A stretch of 35,598 nucleotides of DNA. Origin: Geobacteraceae bacterium GWC2_55_20. Lineage in GTDB: Bacteria > Desulfobacterota > Desulfuromonadia > Geobacterales > Pseudopelobacteraceae. The stretch spans positions 1-35,598 of the forward strand of contig MGZK01000001.1 of assembly GCA_001802125.1 (NCBI GenBank), given 5' to 3'. Below are positions 1 through 7,146 of the stretch, piece after piece (the first letter of the stretch is position 1; every line of letters starts with the position of its first letter). The notes below the pieces were generated by a model. It had not been told where the DNA came from, ran no database searches, and saw only the letters and a list, made by a program, of their open reading frames with translations. Both the position numbers and the translations under genes were made by a program.

Positions 1-30
1 GTTACTTCCAACAGGAATTCTTCCTGTGAA

Positions 31-102
31 TCACTCATCATCCAGCATGCGGTGCTTGGGCTTTTCCACATCTTCGAACTGCCCCTTCTTGACCGCCCAG
101 AG
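31..102 (-). pseudogene. Truncated second copy of the ccoS 3' end
   Basis: Read on the minus strand, this stretch encodes WAVKKGQFEDVEKPKHRM followed by LDDE and a TGA stop. It is almost the same as the C-terminal 22 residues of the intact ccoS at 1150-1290, which ends LDDD. The two DNA copies differ at about four positions in 71, mostly at silent sites. Homology starts abruptly around base 102. Upstream sequence in the same frame does not give the CcoS membrane helix, and no start codon with a ribosome binding site is evident. It is best read as a displaced 3' fragment of ccoS, separated from the intact gene by the toxin-antitoxin pair. Confidence 0.75.
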
Positions 103-127
103 CCTCCAAAAGAGGCCAACCGAGTGC

Positions 128-229
128 TCAACTTGCCATTTCTCGCAACCTCTCCAAAATCCTGACCATTGCCAAGGTATCTAAATGGCAGTATTCAAAG
201 AAATCAGCAGTACTAAGCCACTGATCCAC
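128..229 (-). CDS. Possible small ORF (33 aa) after the toxin gene
   Basis: A GTG-initiated frame of 33 codons overlaps the last bases of the toxin gene and ends in TGA. Its predicted product is polar and ends MVRILERLREMAS, a helix-like amphipathic tail. I do not recognise it. It could be a real small protein, a remnant of a gene brought in with the toxin-antitoxin pair, or chance. There is no clear ribosome binding site. Confidence 0.2.
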   Translation of the reverse strand: MDQWLSTADFFEYCHLDTLAMVRILERLREMAS

Positions 230-626
230 AATTTACGACAACATCGACTGCCAGACCATTCGCAACTCCTGCCAGTCGGCCATCGTTTGTCCAGAACTCG
301 GTGCAGTTATGAAACCTTGCAATTGCCAGATGGAGCGCATCAGGCGTCTTGAGGCCAAAATCCGCCCGGAGTTGCGTTGCTTCCTGATACACGGCTTCAG
401 GTATTTCAAGCTTCAGATTCAGAGAGAAGAACCGGACAAACTTGTCGAGCAGATCGTTGCGTTTCAGACGAAGTGGCAACACAAGGCATTCAAGCTCTGT
501 CAACGGGCTGTAACAAATGATCCCGTCACTTTCTGCTAACCTGTCTTCAATTGCGGCAGCATATATGGGGTGTTCCTCAACCAGATAGATTGCAATGCAC
601 GAGTCGAGATAGATCTTCCGTATCAT
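213..626 (-). CDS. PIN-domain toxin, VapC-like ribonuclease
   Basis: This is a 137-residue PIN-domain protein, the usual length for VapC toxins, which are Mg-dependent endoribonucleases acting on tRNA or rRNA sites. The acidic active-site set is visible: D8 in YLDS, E44 in PLTELE, D96 in KTPDALHLA and D115 in FWTNDGRLA. The ATG chosen overlaps the antitoxin stop as ATGA, with a G-rich stretch upstream; a GTG six bases earlier is an alternative. The overlap implies translational coupling to the antitoxin gene, as expected for a toxin-antitoxin operon. The exact RNA target cannot be read from sequence. Confidence 0.88.
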   Translation of the reverse strand: MIRKIYLDSCIAIYLVEEHPIYAAAIEDRLAESDGIICYSPLTELECLVLPLRLKRNDLLDKFVRFFSLNLKLEIPEAVYQEATQLRADFGLKTPDALHLAIARFHNCTEFWTNDGRLAGVANGLAVDVVVNCGSVA

Positions 627-961
627 TCCCACGCCTCACGCTCTTCGCGTATCTGGCAGTCTATTTCCTCCGAAGACAACTGTGAGGCTGCTGAGATTCG
701 GTTTTTTTTCAAAAAATCCAATAAGGCAGAGCTGTTTCCGGCAGTACCGTTTGAGGCCGTGGTTGATGTAGCTGCTATCATTTCAACCGCTCTTTCCAGG
801 CGTTCATAGACATCCGCTGCAATCAAAACCGCTTCCAGTCGGTTGTTTCTGATGATGGCGACTTTTTCACGCTGGTGTTTTACAACGCTGCTCAACACCG
901 CACCAAAATTGCGCACCACATCGCTGGATGACATGATTTCTTCTCGTGCATAATGTGCCAT
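623..961 (-). CDS. Phd/YefM-family antitoxin
   Basis: A 112-residue protein whose N-terminal half (SSDVVRNFGAVLSS, then REKVAIIRNNRLEAVLI, then AADVYERLE) has the Phd/YefM fold signature used for DNA binding. The C-terminal half should wrap and neutralise the toxin. The start at 961 is preferred because AAGGAG lies nine bases upstream and because the predicted transcription start falls close to an earlier in-frame ATG at 991. It sits directly before the PIN toxin with a 4-bp overlap. Pairing of a Phd-type antitoxin with a PIN toxin is common. Autoregulation through the promoter region is likely by family analogy but is not shown here. Confidence 0.85.
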   Translation of the reverse strand: MAHYAREEIMSSSDVVRNFGAVLSSVVKHQREKVAIIRNNRLEAVLIAADVYERLERAVEMIAATSTTASNGTAGNSSALLDFLKKNRISAASQLSSEEIDCQIREEREAWE

Positions 962-994
962 AACTCGCAACTCCTTACTTGAAATATGCATTAA

Positions 995-1022
995 ATTATA
1001 CGCAGTATTTTATGTATAGCAA
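995..1022 (-). promoter_or_regulatory. Sigma-70 promoter of the antitoxin-toxin operon
   Basis: On the minus strand TTGCTA (1017-1022) is followed after 16 bases by a perfect TATAAT (995-1000). The site is overlapped by a short imperfect inverted repeat, TATAC/GTATA, that could be an operator for the antitoxin. The antitoxin ribosome binding site lies just downstream. Confidence 0.65.
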
Positions 1023-1149
1023 TGGAAATTTAACGTTCTATTCCAAATTGAATTTGTTGCAGGTGGAACAGCGGTAATCTCACTGGCTCCGAATCAACAG
1101 AAGCGTCTTTCGGAAATCAAGGTGCCTGAGTTGAGCCTGAAAATGAATT

Positions 1150-1290
1150 TCAATCATCATCCAGCATGCGGTGCTTGGGCTTTTCCACATCCTCGAACTG
1201 CCCCTTTTTAACCGCCCAGATGAACACCAGCCAGCAGGCTGCACCCAGGCAGAGCGACAGGACAATCAGGATAATCAGGGTTTCATCCAT
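1150..1290 (-). CDS. ccoS: CcoS, cbb3 oxidase maturation protein
   Basis: A 46-residue protein: a short N-terminus, one membrane helix (about residues 5-26, LIILIVLSLCLGAACWLVFI) and a short polar tail WAVKKGQFEDVEKPKHRM. This is the CcoS/FixS pattern, in which the W-A-x-x-x-GQF/Y-D/E-D tail follows the helix. CcoS is needed for cofactor insertion, including copper and haem, into the CcoN subunit of cbb3 cytochrome oxidase. The gene starts one base after the ccoI stop, and its ribosome binding site lies in the end of ccoI, so the two are coupled. The 3' end is duplicated at 31-102. Confidence 0.9.
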   Translation of the reverse strand: MDETLIILIVLSLCLGAACWLVFIWAVKKGQFEDVEKPKHRMLDDD

Positions 1291-1291
1291 G

Positions 1292-3721
1292 TTACTTGAA
1301 CCTCATCAACCGCAGCGAATTTAGCGAGACCAGCAGCGAGCTGGCGGTCATGGCCACGGCCGCGTAGACCGGTGTCAGATGCCCCGACATCGCGATCGGG
1401 ATGCCGATCAGATTGTACAGAAAAGCCCAGGCCAGGTTCTGCTTGATGATACGTACTGTAGCACGGCTGATCCGCCAGGCGGTTACTATTCCGGACAGGT
1501 CATCACCGGTGATGATCACGTCGGCGTTTTCCAGCGCGATGTCGCTGGAACCGGTCAAGGAACAGCTGACCGTGGCGGCGGCCAGGGCCGGCGCGTCATT
1601 GACGCCGTCGCCGGCCATCAGCACCTGGCGCCCCTGCCCCTGTAAACTCTTGACATAGGCGAGTTTTTGATCCGGCGTCATGCCGCCGCTGGCCGATCCG
1701 ACTCCGATCTCGGCCGCGATGCGCTCCACGGTGGCCTGATGGTCGCCGCTGACCAACCTGACCTCGATCTTGCCCGCCGCTAACCCGGCCACCATTTCCA
1801 CGGCGCCGCGTCTCAACCCGTCCACCAGCAGGTATCGACCCGCCAACCGGCCGCCGATCGCGACCAGCACCGCTGTAGCGGCAGCTTTGTCCTTGTCCGG
1901 ATCACGCAGTTCTTCAAGCACTACACCATTTTCATTCAGAAACAGTTCGATGCCGCACAGCACCAACCGGCCATCCGGCAGATATCCGGAGATTCCCCGT
2001 CCGGGGATGTTGCGGAACTCGCGGCAGGTTTCGGGAAGAAACCCCTGTTCGGCGGCATGCCGCACGATCGCCCCGGCCAGGGGGTGGGCGGCCGGTTGCT
2101 CGACCGTGGCGGCAGACTGGATCAGCTCCGCTTCGCTATACCCTCCGCAGGTTTCAATTCCCATAACCCGGGGCTGTCCCCTGGTAATGGTGCCGGTCTT
2201 ATCCAGCAGCGCGATCCTGATCGTCGCCAGGCGCTCGATCACATCACCGCTTCGCAGGATGATGCCCAGTGACGCGGCCCGGCTGCAGGCCGCCAGCACC
2301 GCCGCCGGCACGGCCAGCCCCATGGCGCAGGGGCAGGCTATCAATACCACGGCCAGGGCCGACATCACGGCAGCGCCGGCCCCCTCCCCCGCCAGCAGGA
2401 ACCGGCCGAACCCGACCATAACCGCCAGCAGGATCACCGCCGGAACAAACCATCCCGAGACCCGGTCGGCCAGCAGCTGCAGACGCGGTTTTCCGGCCTG
2501 GGCCATCCGCACCAGCGACGCCACCCGCATCAGGTAACTCTGCCCGGCCGGCCTCAAGGCCTGGACAGTGACCGGCGCGGCCACATTGATGCAGCCGGAG
2601 CGGGCTTGATCGCCGACTTGCAGCAGCACCGGCAGGCTCTCGCCGGTGGCCAGCGACTGGTCCACCTCGGTTTCGCCTTCCACGACCAGGCAATCCACCG
2701 GGAAGCACTCCCCCTGCCTGACCAGCAGCAGGTCACCGGGGCGCACGCTGTCCACCTCCACCTGCCGGCTGCCCCCCTCACCCGTGATGGTTGCCCGCCG
2801 GGGCGCGGAGGCGTACAGCGCGCCGATGCCGGACATGGCCCGGCGGCGCACCGAAAGTTCCAGCAGCCGCCCGATCAGCACAAAGGTGACAATCATGGCG
2901 GCGCTTTCAAAATAGGTCTCCTGACCGGCAAACAGCGCCCACAGGCTGTAGATCCAGGCCGAGAGCGATCCCAGGGCGATCAGCAGATCCATCCCCGGCG
3001 CCCTGGTCTTCAGCGAGCGCCAGGCGCCGGACAGGAAGGGCCAGCCGGAGTAGAAGACCACCGGCGTGGTCACCGCCAGGGAAACATACTGCAGGAACAG
3101 TTTCATTCCGGCAGCCATGCCCTGGAAGTAGCCGGCGTAGAGGGCATAGGAGTAGGCCATCAGCTGCATCGTCAGGAAGAGCGCGGTGCCGAAACGGATC
3201 AGCAGGTCGTCCCGCTCACGGCGGGCATCCAGATCGGACTGTTCCGGAGAGAACGGACGGGGAGTATAGCCCAGCCTGGAAATCACCTCGAAGATTTCCA
3301 GCGGCGCAACCAGCCGCGGATCGAAACGGAGCGAGGCGATGCCACCGCTGTAGGAGAGGCTGACATGCTCGATACCGGGAATGCCGGCAATGATCCTTTC
3401 CAGCAGCCAGACGCAAGAGGGGCAGGTTATGCCGGCGATCAGGATATCCAGGCGGCAAAGATCCCCTTCCGGAACCAGGCGCCGCGCCAGGTCGGCATCG
3501 TTGAAAACCGTCTGCAGCAACGATTCAGCCACGGTCGGTGAGTGGCGGTCGCCGCGCAGGTAGAAGCTCTCCAGGCCAGCGCCGCAGATCAGTTGCCAGG
3601 CGCCCTGGCAACCGCGACAACAGAAACGGGATTCGCTGCCATTGTCGGACACTGTTACAATCGCCTTCCAGCGAAAGCTGATGCCGCAGTGGCTGCAGAT
3701 CGATTCGTTTTGAATACTCAC
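1292..3721 (-). CDS. ccoI: CcoI/FixI copper-transporting P1B-type ATPase
   Basis: An 809-residue heavy-metal P-type ATPase. The N-terminus holds an extra cysteine cluster (CSHCG near 10, CCRGC near 34) typical of FixI/CcoI, then a heavy-metal-associated domain with GITCPSCVW near 97. Several membrane helices follow, with the copper-site motif CPC in IACPCAMGLAVPAA, the phosphorylation site DKTGTITRG and the hinge GDGVNDAPA. CcoI supplies copper across the inner membrane for assembly of cbb3 oxidase. The start is GTG, overlapping the ccoG stop as GTGA, which signals tight coupling. The ccoG-ccoI-ccoS order supports the CcoI assignment over a generic CopA. Confidence 0.93.
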   Translation of the reverse strand: MSIQNESICSHCGISFRWKAIVTVSDNGSESRFCCRGCQGAWQLICGAGLESFYLRGDRHSPTVAESLLQTVFNDADLARRLVPEGDLCRLDILIAGITCPSCVWLLERIIAGIPGIEHVSLSYSGGIASLRFDPRLVAPLEIFEVISRLGYTPRPFSPEQSDLDARRERDDLLIRFGTALFLTMQLMAYSYALYAGYFQGMAAGMKLFLQYVSLAVTTPVVFYSGWPFLSGAWRSLKTRAPGMDLLIALGSLSAWIYSLWALFAGQETYFESAAMIVTFVLIGRLLELSVRRRAMSGIGALYASAPRRATITGEGGSRQVEVDSVRPGDLLLVRQGECFPVDCLVVEGETEVDQSLATGESLPVLLQVGDQARSGCINVAAPVTVQALRPAGQSYLMRVASLVRMAQAGKPRLQLLADRVSGWFVPAVILLAVMVGFGRFLLAGEGAGAAVMSALAVVLIACPCAMGLAVPAAVLAACSRAASLGIILRSGDVIERLATIRIALLDKTGTITRGQPRVMGIETCGGYSEAELIQSAATVEQPAAHPLAGAIVRHAAEQGFLPETCREFRNIPGRGISGYLPDGRLVLCGIELFLNENGVVLEELRDPDKDKAAATAVLVAIGGRLAGRYLLVDGLRRGAVEMVAGLAAGKIEVRLVSGDHQATVERIAAEIGVGSASGGMTPDQKLAYVKSLQGQGRQVLMAGDGVNDAPALAAATVSCSLTGSSDIALENADVIITGDDLSGIVTAWRISRATVRIIKQNLAWAFLYNLIGIPIAMSGHLTPVYAAVAMTASSLLVSLNSLRLMRFK

Positions 3722-4920
3722 GGGAGGATTGTCACCGAAGCGACCTGTTTATCGGCGCTGAAGAGTTGCAGCTCAACCGGTCCGGCCGAAATTGCGCCCG
3801 CTCTATGGCGGATCATGAAGGTAATTTCGCGGTGCTGATTGGGAGCGATCGAAATGTTATCGACCGGTCCCAGCAGTGTGACACTGCCGGCCGCGACAGG
3901 GGATACGCGGATACTGTAGCTGGCCGTTGATTGGGAGCGGTTGCCGATCACTGCCCGCCAGGGCTGGACCCGGGAACCGTCGGGCATCGTGCGCGGTGCG
4001 ACCGTCGCTATGCGCTGCAGCGCAAAGGCGCTCTGGTTCCTGTCGATCAGCCCCCAGACCAGCAGCACACCCAGCAGCAGGGTCAGGGCCAGCAGAATGA
4101 CGGTCTTGCCCCCCGGCTTGAATCCGCTCCCCTTGGCAACCCCGAAACGGTAATCGATCAGCCCGAAACCTTCCGGACGGCGTTCCATCACGCCCCGGCA
4201 GGCATCGATACAGCGGCCGCAGTTGATGCATTCGATCTGGAAACCTTCACGGATATCGATACCCATCGGGCAGCTTCGCAGACAGGCGCCGCAGCGCAGG
4301 CAGAGGTGGCGGTGCTCCTCGGGAAAGGCCAGGTTGAGGGTGCCCTGGTCGGTCAGCGCGGTCTGCAGCCGCCCATAGGGGCAGTAGCTGCGGCAGAAGC
4401 TGCGTTTGACCAGGATCAGGTTGATGTAGCCGAACAGTGTCACCAGCAGGAAACAGCTCAAAAGCAGCGGATGGGAATTGTAATCCAGCAGGCGGGAAAC
4501 GACCTGAGCGGGAGCCATGAACCAGCACAGCAGGTTGAAGGCTATCAGCTTGGCGATGATCAGCGCCGTGAAGTGTTCAATCAGGGCGGCAGCAAAAGGC
4601 GGGAGTTTTTTTTGGAAACGGCCGGCGGCCAGTTCGGCCAGATCGTTGAATACGGTTTGCGGGCAGAGCCAGCCGCACCAGACCCGCCCCAGAACGACCG
4701 TGATCAAAAGGAACAGGGCCAATCCCAGCAGAGTTGCCAGCAACACCAGGTAAAACTGGTCGATCCTGACCGGAATACCGGCCAGAAACAGTGTGCGCAG
4801 GCCGATATCCATGCGCAGGAAGGGGTTACCGCCAACGCTGGCAAACGGCAGCAGCGCCGCCGTTGCGATCAGCAGCGCCTGAACCATCCGGCGTTTATCG
4901 GTAATGCGTGGAAGCGGCAT
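3718..4920 (-). CDS. ccoG: CcoG/FixG/RdxA ferredoxin-like cbb3 maturation protein
   Basis: About 400 residues. An N-terminal membrane helix is followed by WCGWLCPQTVF, more helices, and SFCRSYCPYGRLQ. Two [4Fe-4S] ferredoxin motifs come next (CLRCGACLRSCP and CINCGRCIDACRG), then a late membrane helix and a C-terminal Ig-like periplasmic domain ending in VTILP. This is the CcoG arrangement. CcoG is thought to reduce Cu(II) to Cu(I) during cbb3 oxidase assembly. The ATG at 4920 with an upstream AAAGG is chosen; a TTG at 4971 would add 17 residues. No ccoH lies between ccoG and ccoI, although that position is common for it. Confidence 0.9.
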   Translation of the reverse strand: MPLPRITDKRRMVQALLIATAALLPFASVGGNPFLRMDIGLRTLFLAGIPVRIDQFYLVLLATLLGLALFLLITVVLGRVWCGWLCPQTVFNDLAELAAGRFQKKLPPFAAALIEHFTALIIAKLIAFNLLCWFMAPAQVVSRLLDYNSHPLLLSCFLLVTLFGYINLILVKRSFCRSYCPYGRLQTALTDQGTLNLAFPEEHRHLCLRCGACLRSCPMGIDIREGFQIECINCGRCIDACRGVMERRPEGFGLIDYRFGVAKGSGFKPGGKTVILLALTLLLGVLLVWGLIDRNQSAFALQRIATVAPRTMPDGSRVQPWRAVIGNRSQSTASYSIRVSPVAAGSVTLLGPVDNISIAPNQHREITFMIRHRAGAISAGPVELQLFSADKQVASVTILP

Positions 4921-4940
4921 ACCAGGCAAACCTTTCACTG

Positions 4941-5339
4941 TTAAGACCGATTTTCGCCGGAAAATGAACAATCAGTTAAGCTTTTTGTTCCTCCCCTTTC
5001 AAGGGGGAGGCTAGGAGGGGGATGGGCCTGAAGTTCCTGTACAGTCATCCAAATCTTCTCCATTACGGAATCGATTTCCGCAAACACTTCGTTGTTCCAG
5101 AATCTTATTACGGTAAAACCCGATTCCTGAAGTTTGTGAGTGCGGCTTTCATCATACTCAATCCGCTGCCCATGTTGTCCACCATCAACCTCAATCACCA
5201 GTCTGATTTCCAGGCAGGCAAAATCAAGAATGTAATCACCAAAGGGATGTTGTCGGCGAAATTTCAGACCGGAAACCTGACGTTCACGCAGCAAACGCCA
5301 TAAGGCCTGCTCCGCATCAGACATGTTGTTTCGCAACAT
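4941..5339 (-). CDS. DUF559 domain protein, Vsr/MTH-like nuclease fold
   Basis: The conserved part reads NNMSDAEQALWRLLRERQ, then FRRQHPFGDYILDFAC, then LVIEVDGGQH and FTVIRFWNNEV, which is diagnostic of DUF559. This family belongs to the PD-(D/E)xK/Vsr-like endonuclease group; the D in DYILDF and the E-x-D in IEVDGG are the likely metal-binding acidic residues. Function is not established for most members. The ATG at 5339 gives 132 residues; GTG at 5393 would be upstream, and the frame stays open into the neighbouring permease gene. The C-terminal tail (HPPPSLPLERGG) is just the translated flanking palindrome, so the gene reads into its own repeat. Confidence 0.75.
   Translation of the reverse strand: MLRNNMSDAEQALWRLLRERQVSGLKFRRQHPFGDYILDFACLEIRLVIEVDGGQHGQRIEYDESRTHKLQESGFTVIRFWNNEVFAEIDSVMEKIWMTVQELQAHPPPSLPLERGGTKSLTDCSFSGENRS
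4989..5025. repeat. Left inverted repeat of the DUF559 cassette
   Basis: A GC-rich imperfect palindrome (CCTCCCCTTTCAAGGGGGAGG) followed by AGGAGGGGGATGGG. It is the inverted, diverged counterpart of the element at 5393-5430. It overlaps the 3' end of the DUF559 frame. Confidence 0.7.
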
Positions 5340-5392
5340 CCGTTGCAGTTTTCCTGAGTGTATTTTTTTGTTCGTTTGTCCGATCACATTCA

Positions 5393-5430
5393 CCCCATCC
5401 CCACCCCGGACCTCCCCTTGAAGGGGAGGG
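5393..5430. repeat. Right inverted repeat of the DUF559 cassette
   Basis: Contains CCCCATCCCCACCCC followed by the palindrome CCTCCCCTTGAAGGGGAGG. Read in reverse complement, it aligns along its length with the element at 4989-5025. Together they bracket the DUF559 gene. Confidence 0.7.
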
Positions 5431-5460
5431 AGTTGATGTGTATTCCTACCAGTATGGTCG

Positions 5461-6219
5461 TCACTCCGCCATCTTGCGCCGGAATATCCAGACCGCCACG
5501 GCAAACAGGATCACCGCCGAAACCGATACCTGCAGCACATGCAGCGTTGACATGTCGCCCGAGACCAGCGCCCGCCTGGCGCCCTCGAACAGGGCCGTGG
5601 TCGGAATCGCCCGCACCCAGGGAAGCACATCGGGCGGATAGGAGGAGAGCGGAAAGAACAGCCCGGACATGAAAATCAGCGGCATCACCAGCACCGCCTC
5701 AACCTTGCCGATCGTCTCCGGTTTGTCCATGACCGTGCCGCTGATGACCCCGGCGCAGGAAAACAGCGCCGAGCCGGGTATCAGGAAAACCAGGTAATTG
5801 AAAAGGTGTTCAATCGGAAAGCGGAAGGGGGTGATGGCAAAGATCACCAGGCCGACCGCGCACCCCTTGATGATGCCATGGGTGAAGCCGGTGCAGATCT
5901 TGGCGATGATGATTTCGGATACGGAGATCGGCGTCACACGGTACGATTCCACAGTGAACTGTACCCGGCGGTGGAACCAGAGGCTCCAGACGCTCTCGTT
6001 GTAGGCGGCGTTGACCGCGGTCATCGTGATCAGGCCGGGTGCGATGAACAGGCTGTAGGGCGAACCCTCCACCGCTCCGATGTAGCTCTGCATGCCGATG
6101 CCGAAGGCCAGGTAGATCGTCAGCGGATAGGCCACCACCGCCACCAGTTCGGAGAATATGGCGCGACGCAGTACCTGCATGTCCCGCATCCAGATCGCCA
6201 GGGAACCGCGCATGATCAT
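5461..6219 (-). CDS. ABC-2 type transporter permease
   Basis: A 252-residue integral membrane protein with about six hydrophobic segments and the ABC-2 family pattern. Landmarks are LYPLTIYLAFGIG-like sequence near 30, YNESVWSLWFHRRVQFT near 73 and the late GLFFPLSSYPPDVLPWV segment near 190. It resembles NodJ-type exporters of lipids, polysaccharides or drugs. The start codon overlaps the stop of the upstream ATPase gene as ATGA, so the two form one export complex. The substrate cannot be inferred. Confidence 0.88.
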   Translation of the reverse strand: MIMRGSLAIWMRDMQVLRRAIFSELVAVVAYPLTIYLAFGIGMQSYIGAVEGSPYSLFIAPGLITMTAVNAAYNESVWSLWFHRRVQFTVESYRVTPISVSEIIIAKICTGFTHGIIKGCAVGLVIFAITPFRFPIEHLFNYLVFLIPGSALFSCAGVISGTVMDKPETIGKVEAVLVMPLIFMSGLFFPLSSYPPDVLPWVRAIPTTALFEGARRALVSGDMSTLHVLQVSVSAVILFAVAVWIFRRKMAE

Positions 6220-7145
6220 TCGCGCACCCCCGCTCCGGTCAGGCTGATGAAAACATCTTCCAGCGTGCGTTCCTTGAGGGAGATGCTACGAACCGGCGCG
6301 CCGTTCAGGGCGGTGACGATCTCCGACAGGCACTCCCAGCATTCAAGCGTCACTTGAAGTCTGTTGTTTAACACCCCGATATCGCGCACACACGGCATCG
6401 ATCTAAGCAGAGTTTCATACTGATCCACGTCCCGTTCCAACTCGATCTCGTAGACGGTGGCGCCGCTCAGGCGATCCTTCAGCTCCCGGGTGCTCCCCAG
6501 AGCTACCAGGCGGCCGTGATCCATGATCGCGATCCGGTCGCAGAGCTGTTCGGCCTCCTCCAGATAATGTGTGGTCAGGAAGATCGTCATGCTTCCTGCC
6601 AGCGAACGGATATAATCCCACACCGCCCGCCGCGACTGGGGGTCCAGTCCGGTGGTCGGCTCGTCCAGGAACAACAGCTGCGGCTGGTGCAGCAATGCCC
6701 TGGCCACCACCAGGCGCCGCTGCATGCCGCCGGAAAAGGTATCGGGGAAATCCTTCTGGCGCGCGGAAAGTCCCATCAGCTCCAGCAGCTCATCGATGCG
6801 CCGGTTATAGGTTTTCCTGTCCATGCCGTGCAGACGGGCATGCAGCACCAGATTTTCACGGGCTGTCAGATAGCGGTCGAGACTGTTCTCCTGGGAGACC
6901 ACCCCGATCATGCTGCGAATACGGCGCCCTTCGGTGCGAATGTCCAGGCCGTCAATGAAAACCTCGCCGGAACTCTGGCGCATCAGCGTGGTCAGGATGC
7001 GGATCAGGGTGGTCTTGCCGGCTCCGTTGGGCCCCAGCAGACCGAATATGGAACCTTGGGCCACCTCCAGATCGAATGAATTCAGCGCGGTCAGGTTGGC
7101 ATACTGTTTCGTCAGGGATTTGGTAAGAATCGCGGGAACCGGCAT
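6216..7145 (-). CDS. ABC transporter ATP-binding protein, NodI/CcmA type
   Basis: About 309 residues with a full nucleotide-binding domain: Walker A GPNGAGKTT near 38, Q-loop VVSQENSLD, signature FSGGMQRRLVVARAL, Walker B LLFLDEPTTGLDP and the H-loop TTHYLEEAE. A C-terminal extension of about 80 residues is typical of exporters that pair with ABC-2 permeases. It powers export through the permease encoded next. The ATG at 7145 starts one base after the ubiD-family stop, which places it in the same operon; an earlier in-frame start would lie inside the UbiD gene. Confidence 0.9.
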   Translation of the reverse strand: MPVPAILTKSLTKQYANLTALNSFDLEVAQGSIFGLLGPNGAGKTTLIRILTTLMRQSSGEVFIDGLDIRTEGRRIRSMIGVVSQENSLDRYLTARENLVLHARLHGMDRKTYNRRIDELLELMGLSARQKDFPDTFSGGMQRRLVVARALLHQPQLLFLDEPTTGLDPQSRRAVWDYIRSLAGSMTIFLTTHYLEEAEQLCDRIAIMDHGRLVALGSTRELKDRLSGATVYEIELERDVDQYETLLRSMPCVRDIGVLNNRLQVTLECWECLSEIVTALNGAPVRSISLKERTLEDVFISLTGAGVRE

Positions 7146-7146
7146 G

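Noticed and set aside
1080-1265. 61-codon frame overlapping ccoS on the same strand
   Set aside because: It is out of frame with the 46-residue CcoS, which has the correct membrane helix and tail.
2606-3541. Long open frame antisense to ccoI
   Set aside because: It lies wholly opposite a well-supported P-type ATPase, has low-complexity Gln/Arg/Gly-rich composition and no recognisable domain; typical of the opposite strand of GC-rich genes.
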